Assembly: GCA_903813345.2 (NCBI GenBank)
Contig: CAIIXF020000004.1
Location: 8,017,525 to 8,081,524 of the forward strand
DNA from: Owenia fusiformis
Taxonomy: Eukaryota > Annelida > Polychaeta > Sabellida > Oweniidae
DNA: 64,000 nt
Direction: 5' to 3'
Below are positions 10,200 to 25,100 of this stretch, piece after piece. The notes beneath the pieces were generated by a model. The model searched no databases. It saw nothing but the letters and a program-made list of their open reading frames with translations, and was not told the origin of the DNA. Numbering within the stretch: the first letter of the stretch is position 1; each line of letters begins with the position of its first letter. The position numbers and the translations under genes are program-made.

Positions 10200-13100
10200 G
10201 TAAGACAAAGCTCTTAAAACAATTTCAAGAATGTTACATGCCATCAGTTTTTTATTGGTTGGTATTTCTTCATGTTTATTTCAATTTCAAATGAGAACAT
10301 ACCCTTGGGTAATTGATCAAAATGTATGCATTATTCCAAATATTTAGCACGAGTGCCGAAGAGAAGGACTAAAAATTATTACAGAACCCAGCAAGAAAAA
10401 AACCCATCTAAGAGTACACCAGTCATAAGGAAAACAAAACCCAACCATCCAAAACCATGATTTAACATAAAAGAAACATTGCTAATTCCCCCTCCCCCAC
10501 CTTTCAAGTACCATTATCATAGTCCAAGGGAAATTCAAGTTAGAATTAAAACATGCCCTTAATTGTAAATTATCACTCGTGACTAAGAGAGTTGCAAACA
10601 CCTTTTTTAGAATCTGGCCATGTGGTCTTTAAGAGTGAACTGGCTAGAACTACAGCTGATGTTCAAACAAGCCACTTCTATTCAGATGTCAAATCTTCTA
10701 GAGAATATCGCCAAGGCAACCATAGAAGTTTTCCAGCAGCAGACGGAGCCTAAAGGTTCAAATAAAGATGGCAGCACTAATGGGAATAATGGGAATAAGA
10801 CATCAAGGTTTGATTTTACTTAATTCATCTGATTTATGATGGTATAACATGGAGAATTGGAGATTTTGGATTGCTTATTTATATTCCGTATTGTTTAATC
10901 TCTGAGAGAAGAGGACATTTAAGAGGGAGACCACTTTTTGAAATCTTAGCTTTACTAGCCAGAGTTATAACAATTGACCGAATGTAACAAAGAGCACAAT
11001 TACCAAATACAGTATTTGCTATATCTAATTTATTTTATTTAAATTCCATATTGTTTAATCTCTTAGAGAAGAGGACATTTAAGAGGGAGATTTTAAGAGT
11101 ATTTGCTATATCTAATTTATTTTATTTTGTTTTTAGAAATGACCAGGAAGGGAGCGTTTGGTTGGTTGCTCCTCTGATCTCCAAGTTGCCAGGCAACGTC
11201 CAGGGACGTGTGTTGAGGGCCGCAGGTCAGGTCCTCGAGAGTGGCAACAACTTCTGGTCACGTAGTAAATATGACAAGGATCGTAGTGTACAAAGAAGGT
11301 GAGTACACTTTTTGGAACTGTAAATTGTGCTTAATATATTTATCATATCTGTCATAACATCTGGTCACGCAGTGAATTGAGTTCATTATTTAAAACTGTA
11401 TACAGGGCTTGTATTTATTGATTCAAGAATCCATGAAAATCTTGATAATCTGTCATGATTAATATACAGATATAAAAGCAAGAAATTATTTTAAATACAT
11501 GTGCGTAAGCAAAATTTCATACATTTTACCAATGTAATGGCTGAATTGGCCCGATGGATTTATCATATTTCTGGGAATAATTCATGATTTACAGTACATC
11601 CCTCTTGAGCCACCAGCCATTCTTGTCTCTGGTATTGACATGTCTAAAAGGACAAGACGAACAGAGAGAGGGGCTTCTTAACTCATTGCATTCACAATTG
11701 ATTTATTTTGATGAATAATTCATGATTTACAGTACATCCCTCTTGAGCCACCAACCATTCTTGTCTTTGGTATTGACATGCCTAAAAGGACAAGACGAAC
11801 AGAGAGAGGGGCTTCTTAACTCTTTGCATTCACAATTGGAGAAGTTCCTGCAAACAAAGGATGAGAAACAATTTCCATCAGATAACAAAATTCGTCAAGT
11901 AATGAGTGAGGCCCTGCAGTTGCGCCTTAGCTTGGTAAGCTTCTCAAGTTTTGGGATAAACTTTTAATTAGATATTCTTTGAAAAGTAGACAGTGTGAAG
12001 AGGTAATAAAGAACAGCAAAGTGAGAGAAGTTCAATGGGAGCCAGGACTCGTATAGATGGCAGTTAACTACTAGGTTGTTCTCCACAACTGGCCCAATGT
12101 TTTATGTGTAAATATTGCTGTTTTGAAACTTCAAATTCTCTACATATATCAAATAAATATCATATTTTCGTTCATCATTATTTACAAACATGTTTTAAGA
12201 ATCAAAATTAGAAGTTTTGGATATTTTCAATAAAATTTATCTTGGGAGATTTTTCGAACATTTTTTACATGTTAAAGTATGCTACTAAACCTACTGAGTT
12301 TTTTGCGATCTATTGACAGTCCTGAAGGCCATTTTATAATGATTGCACATTTTATTTAATAATACCAATACAAAACCAGTATAAAAGTCAATCATAAATT
12401 CACTAAACAAAGTATATTTGGAATGCTTGTATTATTTTCATACAAATTGAGCTTTATTGTGGTCCTGCTGATTTTTGTCATTGCGACTGTAGGAAACCCA
12501 ATTGTTGGATTCTCTTCATATAAATACATATATTAAAGGGTACATGTTCTTGAACTTTTGTGTGGCCGTCTTGTTCCAAGGTTAGTTGTACTTTGAAATC
12601 TGATTACTATGCCAATTTATGTTTTTTAAAGGTTGGTGGAATGTTTGACACAATTCAGCGAAACAACTCTGCTACGACAGACTGGGCTCTCTTGTTTGTA
12701 CAGTTGGTCTGCAATGGTGTTGTGGATACATACAACAACAGGTAATATACATGATAAAGTGTACATAGTTTATCTATGTGGCCCTTACCATGTACTCGTA
12801 TAATCATATAACATTATATAATATACATATTCCATTTACATGTTTAGCTAAGTGGCCCCAAACATGTATTTTATATTTCAGTGAGCTGTTCACCAGTATA
12901 ATAGACATGTTGTGTGTGATGATACATGGGACCTTAGTGACAGATGCAAACCCAGATAAAGATGACGCCAAACCATCTAGTAATGAAGGAAGAAAATTGT
13001 ACCAGAATATTACAAAGAAATTACGAGTAAGAGATTTTTTATTAAGATATGCTGGGGCCCTCTCAAAATTTTATATACTTATATGGTTTGTGGACAATGA

Positions 13101-16100
13101 GCTTCATAATTTTTTGAGATGAATGTTATGTTATACCCTGCGTGCAGTTTAGTTATAAACTACCCTCTGCCTATTTTAGACTTTTACAGTACATTACTCG
13201 ACCTATGCCCGTGACAGTCCGGTGTAAAAGGGTAGGAGGTCCTATCAAATTATGGTCCTACTCTCCATTGATTTATATGGCGACCTAAATATAACTTTTT
13301 CCCTAATTATCTTATACGCAATCAGGCCAGTAAGGGCCGTTAAGAAAGAAGACAATAATCCCTGGGGGACCATCATTTCTTTCACACCGGGTCATAAATT
13401 ATTTCAAACCTACTATGCTGATCATTTCTCAACCAATTAGTGAGCTGGAAGGAACACGGGCTAAATTTGTGCTTATTACTATGCAATGATTTCAGAGGAA
13501 ATTACCATATATAGAAAGTATTTTATAATTTCAGAAAGAGGTTGGTGACAAGTCCTCAGAGGGTATTAACATAGTTCGCCAACTAATACCTCTACCAAAG
13601 AAAATGTGTGAGATCATTGCTTGTCAGCCATTCGTAGATAACAAAGGTCAAAAATCACAAGGTTTTGAGAATGCGGAGAAAAAGCAGGTAATATACAATT
13701 TCAATGTTTATCGTGCGATCTGTAAAATGAAGCCCCCTGATTGGTCAGTTCATGTGCTGTACCAATCTGTATTGCTACTGAGATTGTTCCAATTGTTCAT
13801 CTCCGTAGCAATACAGAAAATATTGGTACTAAGGGGACAATCTCAATACAGAGAATACAGAATATTTCCTAGAAATTATATCCTAAGTAAAATGTATTGG
13901 CTCAGGATCACAAGATAAAAACGTTATAGCATGATCACCCTATGCAGACAGAGCCTGTGGGAAATATTGGGTGCGGCGCAAATGAGCATAGGGTGCGGAG
14001 CTAACGGTCATTCTTGAATTTAAAATTGGGATATTTCTGAAACTAAGCCGTTTTGGGACTTCAAATATACCAAGATATGTGTATTTGACACCAAATATCA
14101 ATAAAATTGTGAAAATAGTAGTGCAATTCATTTTATAGCGATGCAGTATACCTTAAACATTTCCCAGACCTATATATTTTGAGACTATCCTTTAATACTG
14201 CGTCCCCAGCATTCATAAAAAATGGTGTTCAAGATACACTACCCATGCAAATTATTTTTGCATCTTGGAAGCCAGGCAGAATCTGTGTGATTTTATAAAA
14301 ATTCGGAAATGTTCTTCAGATATGAGCCCCCTCTAAATATTGGGTGCGGAGGTACGTTTATGGAGCTCCTCCGCACCCAAGATGCAAAAATAATTTGTAT
14401 AGATAGTGTACCTTGAACACCATTTTTTATGAATGCTGGGGACTCAGTATTAAAAGGATAATTTCAAAATATATAAGTCTGGGAAATGTTTAAGGCACAC
14501 TGCGTCGCTATAGAATGAATTGCGCTACTATTTTCACAATTGTATTGATATTTGGTGTCAAGTACACATATCTTGGTATATTTGAAGTCCCAAAACGGCT
14601 TAGTTTCAGAAATATCCCAAAGGATAGGTATCGATATGGAGAACTGAATTCAACAATGTTTTTCTCTTAAACCAATCATTGAAAACATTCTGTAAAAAAA
14701 ACATGGTATTTTATGTAATGTTGACTGATTAACAACAATTTAATCCGAAAATTATTTAGAAATATTTGATATATCTGTTTTTGTTAACATTTTTTGTTTT
14801 TTTAGTGCAATTGTTTTTGCTCCTTTCTACCAATTCTTGAGAATGAAATAAAATGTCTTTCCGAACCTTGTTGGAACAAAATACCATATACAACATGTTT
14901 TTGGACCTCTCAATATTAAAGTTATACAAAGGAATTTTTGGTTCATTTTAAAAAAGTATTCAAAAAATTAAAACAAAATCCCCCCAAAATAGATAAAAAT
15001 CAAAAAAAAACTTTATTTCATTAACAAGATACTTTTTTAAAATGAACCAAAATTTCCTTTGTACAATTACAATATTGAGAGACCTAAACATGTTGTGTTT
15101 ATGTCGTTTTGTTCCAATGAGGTTCGGAAAGATGTTTCAGTTCACTCTGGAAACATGATACCAAGAACAAAACAAGTGTTTGATGTGCTTTTTAAAACAA
15201 TATAGATGAAAGTATGTATATCTATTTCAAATTATATTGTTACCATTCAAAAGATGGCCATTCAATTGACAATTTGTAAGATTTTCAAAAATTTTTGATG
15301 ACCGGTTTAAGAGAAACGTGTGTTCAAAAAGTTCGCCATATCGATACCCAATCTTTAAATTCAAAGATGACCATTAGCTCCGCACCCTCCGCTCATTTGC
15401 TCCGCACCCAATATTTTCCTCAGGCTCTGTCTGCATAGGGTGATGATTTGAAATTTAATACAGGATATATTGTGTTCACGATATTTTGTATTTGCACTTG
15501 ACTGCATCTCTAACTAATACAGACTTTCTCAAGCACAATATATCCTGTATTGCACTTCAAATTATTCAATAACTTAAGGTATTAATATTAATCTGACTCC
15601 TAACATGTACATCTGACACTGATGGGATCTCCTGGAATATACATATTTACCAGGCTTGATTATGTGGCTTATGTATATAACGTGTGTATTATGTCAGGGT
15701 TGGCAATGTCATATACATATAAAACATACCTGGTTTTCTATGTGGCCCCTAACATGTATATTATGCCTTCAGGGTTGTCTACAAGTAGACCAGAAGATGA
15801 AGGTCAGCCCCTGGGATCTACTAGAAGGTCATAAGAACCCCGCGCCATTATCTTGGTCATGGTTTGGTGCTGTTAAAATGGAGAGGAAGCCATTGAAATA
15901 TGAGGAACAACACAGGTTTGCCAAATTTTTATTTTTCCAATTTCAAAAATATGCTATGAAAAAAGACAAATATTTCATATTATTATATACCCAATATGTA
16001 ACACTCATCCTGATTGGTCAATACATACTCATGGGTCATAAAATAGAATTACTATTTCCTGCCAAAAGTTCTATTCCCTCAAATGTGAGAAGCGGGAATA

Positions 16101-19100
16101 TACATTTGAACTATTGCCCGCTGACGTCACAATTGCAACTTCTTTTACCCCAGGAAACGTCTGTGCATCGTCACTGCGCACACGAAAAACAGAAAAATGG
16201 AGAAAACACACAGACATAACTCTGTTCACCATGACACCTGTGCGTGAACTAAACAATATTGGCAAGATGGGTAAAGTTCCCTAAGATCAATATGTCTGTG
16301 TAATTTCAAATGTTATTATTCCGAGTGAGAGTCTCAGAAATCCAGAAATCCTTGACGAAAAAAATTCTGTTGAGCATATCATGACATCACAGGTTTTAAT
16401 ACTTAGTTTTAATGCTAACAAAAATATGGACCTGGGGGCCTGGCTGTCCTGCTGAAATAATAAATCATTATTGGGTATATAATAAAACAAATACTGTAAA
16501 ACATGTTAAATTCGCGAGCATCTTGAATTGCGTATATTCGTGTGGTGTAAAATTGCGAATTCAGGATCCAGTGAATTAAAAATAGCACATCACATTTTTC
16601 CTGGGCAATGTGAATGAAGAATAAAATATACTAATATACAATATTTCTAAATGTGTTTTGTTCCCCTTATTCAAGTGTTGTATGCAATTATAAAACAAAC
16701 GTGAAAACAAACTTAGAAGTCATGTTGAAATATATTTGTCCATTGCAATACTGCATGCTATGTTTTAAACAATAAAACAATTGTACTTTATGAAGTTAGT
16801 TAAAAGCAGAGTTTGTTGTTTTAAAATACCATCATAAATCATAAAACTGTCATAATTGTGTTCAGGTAAAACGATAAAGTAATGTGTTGAGAAATCGTCA
16901 TAGTAATAATTTAAGATGAGGTAAAATGTTGAAATTATTCTTTCCCCTGGGACTTGATTCCTCCATTCACACATTCAAATCAACGGGTATTAACTCATGA
17001 CAAGAACGTTTCTTTCTAGGATTATGTTTATAATTAGGTATGATGAGTTTTATTTTCAATCGAAAAACAACAGATGGCAAACGTACCTTGTTAGTTAACA
17101 AGATAATACCCCAAGATACAACCAATTAGAATATTAATCCAAAACAATCATATCTTACACTAAATATTTTCTGAGACAGGTTTTATTCCTTATCACATTA
17201 CAATGCAATTTGACAATTAATAGTTGGTAACATTAATTTTACAACACAGAATTGATTTATTATTCGCATATTGTGGTGGTAAATAGTGAAAACATGAATA
17301 TGGGAATTGAATCAAATGTACAAATCGGCGAAAATTGCTCCCACGAATTTAAAACTTTTACAGTAGTGACTGCCTAATTTCGAGCAATTGTGTAAATGAT
17401 TTCCCCTTGGGAATATCCTCTAAAATGTACCATTCCCTCAGCCTGCAGCTTCGGGAAAAGTATATTTTAGAGGATATTCCCTTGGGGAAATAATTTACAC
17501 TATTGCCCTCAATGGCAGTAACTATTTGTATACTGTTGAGAGGAATACCTGTTTTTCTTTCAATGATTTTAGCATGGTCTATCGATCCTTAAAGTCCAAA
17601 GATTAATTTCTCTTTTTTGTACATTTAATTGTATTGTCTGCGTAAATTACACAGTATTCTTTCCTTTTCCTCATTGGAAATCTCCTTGAACTTATGTTTG
17701 TCTGACATTTTTCATGAAAACGGCACAGCTTGTGAATATGTCTTATTGAATACGCCTAGAAACTAGTAAAACAGTTTGTTAGTTGTGTAAAAATGTCAGA
17801 ATCTTGGGCAAATCATTAAATTCTTGAGTGAGAAAAGCATAAAATACTTTAATATTGTTTATTACATATTACATTGTTATCGACAACTTTATCTAATATG
17901 ATGTTTCGCTCGTTAGATACTTGACATATTGGTCAGCTATAGATAAAAGGATATAAAAGGATGTAAGGCCACCTTAAAATTTCCTAATGTATGAAAGCAT
18001 TATTTTGTATATTGATATTTATTTATATTTTGTTTGTTCTAGGTTACTGCTGTATCACACTCATAATCTTGAAAAGCCAGCCAGTCATTATTTGGATCCC
18101 CCAGTATTACCCCCTGAGGATTTAGAACCACCCCCAGATAAACAGGTGAGTCCTTTCTTGCCCTCTTCCGCCCCTTGTCTGACCCACTGAAGATCTAGAA
18201 CCATCCCCAGATAATAGGGTGTGTCCTTTCTTGCCTTCTTCCGCCCCTTGTCTGACCCACTGAAGATTTAGAACGATCCCCAGATAATAGGATGTGTCCT
18301 TTCTTGCCCCCTTTTTTCACCCTCATTGAAAGTTCTCCATTTAATATTTTGCCGAACTTGTAGATAGTTTCAGTAACAAACATCATTGTTTGAGATATCT
18401 GCGTCCTCTCATACAAGAAAGCCTAGACTAAAGCTAAAGGCAATTCAATTTAAAGATCAAAGCTTAAGCTTGTCTAGAATTGTATAAAGAATATTTTTTT
18501 GTGTCCAAGAACTGTAAAAATAAAATGGTAAAAACAAAGCTAAGGAGAAACCCCAAGCTTGTATAAAGTGAATTAATTTGTCCATCCCCTAGATAAATAT
18601 TTGTGTCTCTTATTTAAAGGAAAAAGCCAAAACTCAAACTGAGGAGAAACCTCAAACAGGTGTGGAATCAGATGATGGCAAGAAACCCACCAAGAAAAAG
18701 AGAATCAAGCGTGTCCCATCAGGAAGTCGCAATTCTTCCTATATGGACGTCACTGTAAGTTCATGTTGGTTTGATCTGTCACTATCAAGGAGAAGCAACA
18801 TATTGTAGCCAAAGTGATTTTCTGACCTTATAATTTTTTTACAGTTAAAACACTATTCCATAATTTATTTATAAAATTATAGGTCAATGTAGCCTCGAAG
18901 TCACGATAAAGATCCTTTGTTTCCCATCCCACTCCTTTATGTCTTTCAAAAATTGACCAATCAGAACTCCATAGGTCACAAAGTTTGTGCATACTTCCCA
19001 AAAATAACACTTGATATTATATTATTTTATATATGGCCTGTTTCCAGCATATGTTGTCATTCTCAAAGCATGATTGTAAAATTTGATGATTAAGCCTACC

Positions 19101-22100
19101 CTAAAATCATACGATATATTTTAACTACAAAACTTTCCATTTAACCTCTACATACCCATGCTTATTTTTTATTCAACATGGTGAATATTGAGTTTATCCT
19201 ATATCGATAATATATTCAATGCTAACCAAGAAACAGAGTTTAGTACAAGATTATCGGTCCAAGAACCTACCCTTTGAAACTACAAAACTGACAATTCCAA
19301 CTTTCAAGCCCCATTTAAATTATAAATGTAAGTCCCCCTCCCCCTACCAATGAAGGTATTTAAATGAAGCAAAGGTGGAATAACAGACCAAAAAACACCG
19401 CCATAGCGCCTGGTATGCATCGCCTAGTAAGCACATGCGTACCAGATGGTTGCAAACACACTCCAAATACAACCAAACTTTTTTCTTTGGGGGAACCGCT
19501 CTAGAGCCCCCTGAATGCTCATTTTTTGCTTCGCTCAACTCATGCTCCCATGGTGGCATACAACTCATAAAAATAGCGCTACATGTACACTCATGAAATG
19601 TGAAAATACTCCATTCTAGTTTTGTAAAGTGTCACATTTATTCTATTCTAGAGTCCGAGAAGTTCAACATTTTACAACAATGAGCCAGTAATGTACCAGC
19701 AGCCCCAGACAAATAGCTGGGGGTCATACAACCAAACCCCCATGAATCCACCTTATTATGGTCATGGCCAGCAGTTGCCACCTGGTAAGTTCACACTTTA
19801 TCATACATGCAAAATGGCATGGATTCATAAAATGTCCGTCTGCTTATGACTTTATTTTTATTATTACTCTTTAGAATTTGAATAAAGTGTCTAATTTTCT
19901 GATCATTTTGTAAAATTCAGGGTTTGATATAATGCATTCATGCTTTACTCCTTGCTGATTTCTCTCCATTTTACTTGATTTAGGATTTCAGAATTTTGTC
20001 CTCAAATGTCCTACAATCAAGGTTGATCAGTACAGTATATTATTTTTGAAATAGGATTGACATTATTGAGATAAAATATGTAGGTGACCAGATCCTTTAA
20101 AACACATGTATAGAGATATATTTTCTGATTACAGTGGAGTAGAATAAGCAAAGAATAAACTATGTAGCTAGGTTTAAATATGTTAGATGTGTTGTAGCAA
20201 ATTAGCAATGTCATTAAGAGTGAAATGTGATTGTGTGCTTTTGTGAAACTGAGTACATGTACACGTATAAGAATTAAAAGAAAATTGCTCTCAAAATGCA
20301 TAGAAAACAAAATGGCATTTTAGAGCAATCTTTAAGTATGAATCACCCTCACAGGCACTTACAGAACATATGTTCAGTGGTTTATGGTGACACAAATCCC
20401 TAAAGATCATCTTTAACATTAAGAGTGTAAACTGACCTGATCAATTGTAATATTGAATACAAAACCACCATGTCCGTCCATAATTAATGGATAAAACAGG
20501 AGCAATTAAATAGTGTCATACAACTTTATGAGTGATGTCGTCAAATACAAATACAACTAGAGACACCTATCTTTGACTTAAAGTCTCATATTTGTAATAT
20601 CACATGACAGTAGCCAACATATATTATGATAGCTAATTGCAAATTTAATCATAGCGAATTACTCTCAGCCAATACACTTGATTATTATACTGTTCATTAT
20701 TAAACAACAATGAACAATTTTATCTCTTTCACATCTGGATTCAGAGTTTGATATTGTGAGGTCATTCCCACCTCAGCACAAAATCTTTTTGTTTACATGT
20801 ATTTTGACCATTTCGCCTTTTTGGGCATCTTGCTTCATCAAGCTTCGGACCTATCTGGATCCTCACCCTGATCCACCGCAAATTATTGGTAATACACTAA
20901 ATAAACAAACCCCAGCTGACACTGTGCAAAATGTGCGGTATCTCTCGTTTTATTTCAAGAGAATTGGACAAATAGTTTGTATATATCTCTAGAATCCCCC
21001 AAAATATAGTTAGATATGATATATCTGATACGGACAAATTTGCGTATCGAACCAGTTCTACTTAACTATTTGATGGTATGCCACAGAATAGGTCTCATAT
21101 TATACCCGTGGTAATCAGGAGATTTGCTAACTATATTATACATCTTCCATCTATAATCTTAAAACACTGACTATACTTTACTATTCATACAATATCGGAC
21201 ATGAAGAACAAGAGATACGCTGCCTATTCTGTGCTAAAAACAGCAGATATCAGCTTATATCAGGAGATACTCTCATATCAGACTTCCCAAAACAGGAGAT
21301 ACGGTAACTATACGAAATGACGTCATCAAGTCTCATTATTTGCAATGCTAATTTGGTTACATCACTTATCTGGCTTATTAACAATTACTCCGGTAGTTAA
21401 GTCATTAAATAAACAAATAGGGAGAATCTGAATCATATTCTTTATCTCTTGTTTATCAATAAAGTTTAATGTTAATAAAATAAAGAACTGTAATTTTAGC
21501 ACCTAGGTTTTAAGAAACGTACAGCATTCTTCGGTACATACTGTACTGCTAATAATAATTTATTATTCAATAATTAATCCGTATGTTAGGGTTAATAGAT
21601 AATCTCTACAGCTGATGGCTCTTAATTCCACAAAAATAATTTGCAAAATAAGTTTTTTTCATATATATTTGATTGTATGATGTCCCTCATGTTATGTTTA
21701 ACATTGTGTTAAATTTTTGATTCAATCAATTAAATCATTGTAAAGTTAATTTTTGAATTTTTAATCAATAAGTTTTACTCACATTTTTTATTCCATTGTT
21801 TCTCTGTCACATTAAGTTTATAACAAACAACATTTAAATCCCCCTCTAACACAGGTACTAACAACCATTCATTTTGCCAACCAAAACAACAGTCATAACA
21901 CAGAACTGCTAAATATTCAATAAACACATTGTGCATTTTATACAGACCTGTTCCTAAGGACCCCCCTCCCCGTGGCCAACAATTCTTTCAAAATTATGTA
22001 GTTTTTCACCATTCACATACATACAGGGTGTCCCAGAACTCATGAGAATTTTTTGAGGGAGATATAAGGCATGGGTGATTTTTCTTTAAATTTGGTACAC

Positions 22101-25100
22101 TTATTAAACACACTTTGGGCAATAACTGACATGAATTTAAGGCACATATCTTTTATATTTCCGAATTTATTGACATTTGAATTATACATCGCCACAAACC
22201 CCGGAGTTACCAGGGAAAATACAACAGTTTATGTCACATTTTGTCAATTTTATACAAATTCTCAACTATAAAACCAATGTTTTTTGTGTAAGCTTAGTTC
22301 AGCATTTTTCTCATATTGATGATCCACTTTGATAAAACGATATATAAACTTTGATAGAGACCCAATACATCAATAGATTGTTCGTTTGGTTTGCTGAAAG
22401 ATCATAATGACATGTTCCTGAGGGACTGAAAGAAATGTCCCCATTTGCTAGCCAATGTGATCTTGCATATTGACAATGCACCAGTGAATAAGTCACTAAA
22501 TGCATGTCTGTAGTGCATCCATTTTACTTTCTATTGAGACTTTACAGTATATAGTAGCTCCATATACTTGCCAGATTTTGCTCTACTAGACTTTTCACTT
22601 CTTTGGGGACCTTAAACAAAGATTAGTGGGCCATGTCACTGAAACGGAGGAAGAATTGAGTCATGTTGTTTCAGAGGACCCTACAGAAATGGCTATTGGA
22701 CGATTTGGGAATGTGTATAAAGAGTAGCTGAAAATATGACATGAACTGCAGATAATATGCTATAATAACTCTGTAGAGATGCGTCAGCTGAATGTGTATG
22801 ATCCTATTAACTAATGTACTGAAACTCTGAAATAATTCAATGAAAACAATGCTATTAGGGTAGAGAGGTTGTATAAATATTATCAAAATGTGACGTAAAT
22901 TGTTGTAATTCTCTGACTACTCCAGGGTTTGTGGCGATGTAGAATTCAAATGTCAATAAATTCGGAAATATAAAAGATATGTGCCTGAAATTCATGTCAG
23001 TTATTCCTCAATGTTTGTTTATTAAGTGCACTTAATTTGAAGGGAAATCATTCATGCCTTATATCTCCCTCAAAAAATTCTCATGAGTTCTGGGACACCC
23101 TGTATATTGACATTCCAGAGCAATATAATAAGTCAAACTTTAATCCCTAATTATTCAATTTCTATGATTTGAGTTTTGTTCACATTGATAGATAATCTGT
23201 TTGTTAGAGTTAATGGATTAATTTCTACAGCCGATGGTTCTAATTTCAACCGAAAAATAATTTGGTATGTTTTGAAAATTGATCCTCTGGGGTAAAACTT
23301 ATTACGAGCCTGTAATATATTGGATGTGTTGCTCCAATTTCTTCTGACAACTGTGATAATAAATTAGGAAACATGCATTAAATTTGCATGATACAAGTGG
23401 TGTTAAGCCATGCTAAAACAAAAACTTGAATTCTCTCACATTTTACAATTTATTTACTCTGTTATCAATATAATATATGAGATATAAACCAGGGATATAA
23501 ACAACACATTAGTCCATGATGTAATACATTTGTTTCTACTACAATTGGACCATTTCTTGTTATTACAGCTAGTTTTATTAACCTTTCTTTGTTTTCCATT
23601 TACAAACATACATGTATATATATTCAAAAGGTGCGAGATTCGGTGTGTTTAGTTGTTTGATAATGAAAATAAAGAAGCGGGTACATTTTACATTAATTCC
23701 TAATGTTTCATCTGACAAAGTGATGATTACACTTTGAGCAAGTTGGAGCATGGTAGAACAAACTGATTTAAATAACATATTGACATACAGTACACACTGT
23801 ATGTACAGAGATCGCCTAGTATTAAAAGTGGGTGATCAAAGACTCGACAAGATGCGCAAAATCCAAAATGTCGGAGGAAAGGTATGTTTGTTTGTCTTCT
23901 CTTTACCAGTTTAAAGTCATTTTACCTACAGATGGTATTTCATATGCTGTATAAGAAACTCAAGATTCATTTGGTAACAGGATGCAGTGATTAAAGTGAT
24001 TAAATCAACCGAAATACCTGAACTGAGTTGATAAAAGAAGCAAAATCAAAAACCCGTCGAACGAAAATGTAATTTTTCACAAAATTTTCTGTTTTTAGAT
24101 TGCCAAAACCACAAAACCAATTTCATCTATGGTTAATATACATAAAACTTAACATCACATGCATATCAGACGTTCCAACTCCCCTTCAGTATCGAGTAAG
24201 GAGGATGTTATAAAAAAAATTATGATCAGCCATGTGAGTGATTTTACCATGTGGATTCTAATGATATGTTCTTTGCATTTCAGAGTGGTTGGATTTACAT
24301 GTTTCTATTGTCCTTCACTACGAACTGTCAAATTTCAAAACATTATAAATCACCTTATAGAACACCATGAAGATGAAGAGATGAAGATGAGAAAGAATAT
24401 TGAAAATAGAGGCAAATTTAGAATGATTACAAGAAATTTCTCAGGAATAATACCAAATGAAGTGAAATCAATAAATAAACACATAATTGTAGAAAGTGAT
24501 GAATTTATGACAATTTCAGTGATTGACAATGGCCTAAACTGGAACTTTTCCTCAGCCCCATCCACATAACGCTGTCTAGAATAGCATAGTATTTATTTCA
24601 CACTTTGTTTCTCTAAAAACTCCCACTGGGCGTTTATTTTGCATTCGATTACATACAATTCTAACATTTTCAAGCTAATCACCTATACACCTTAGTAGAA
24701 AATTGATCAATAAATCTTCTGAATATTGAACTATAGAGCAGCTTTCCCCTATACCTATCATTTACATATGACCCAAGTTAGCCACCTCGTGGTGAAACTG
24801 GGAACTGACTACTGGCATCTACTGAAGGTTATTACATTTTTCTATAACTTATTGATACCTTGCTGCAAAAGAATGATATAACTCCCCAATGAAATAGATA
24901 GTGTATAATTCAGATTTAATAAGTTTATTATGAGACCCCATGTCCACAACAACCACAATCATGACAATGGGTGATACAGTGACATACATTTTCATTTATG
25001 ATTTATTCAATTCTTGCATTACAATTCGACAGTCATCTTGGGTGCTAAGGTGTAAAGTTTTCATACCTTTGAATCAAAGGGTAAAATAAATGGACTGAAA

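Noticed and set aside
15656-16219. 187-codon plus-strand frame
   Set aside because: It contains MED12 exon h (in the same frame) but the rest runs through intron sequence on both sides.
22311-22505. Minus-strand frame inside the mariner
   Set aside because: Antisense to the transposase remnant.
24159-24569. Intact zinc-finger gene
   Set aside because: Only one finger-like motif, no phase-compatible splice to the neighbouring fragment, and location in a transposon zone.
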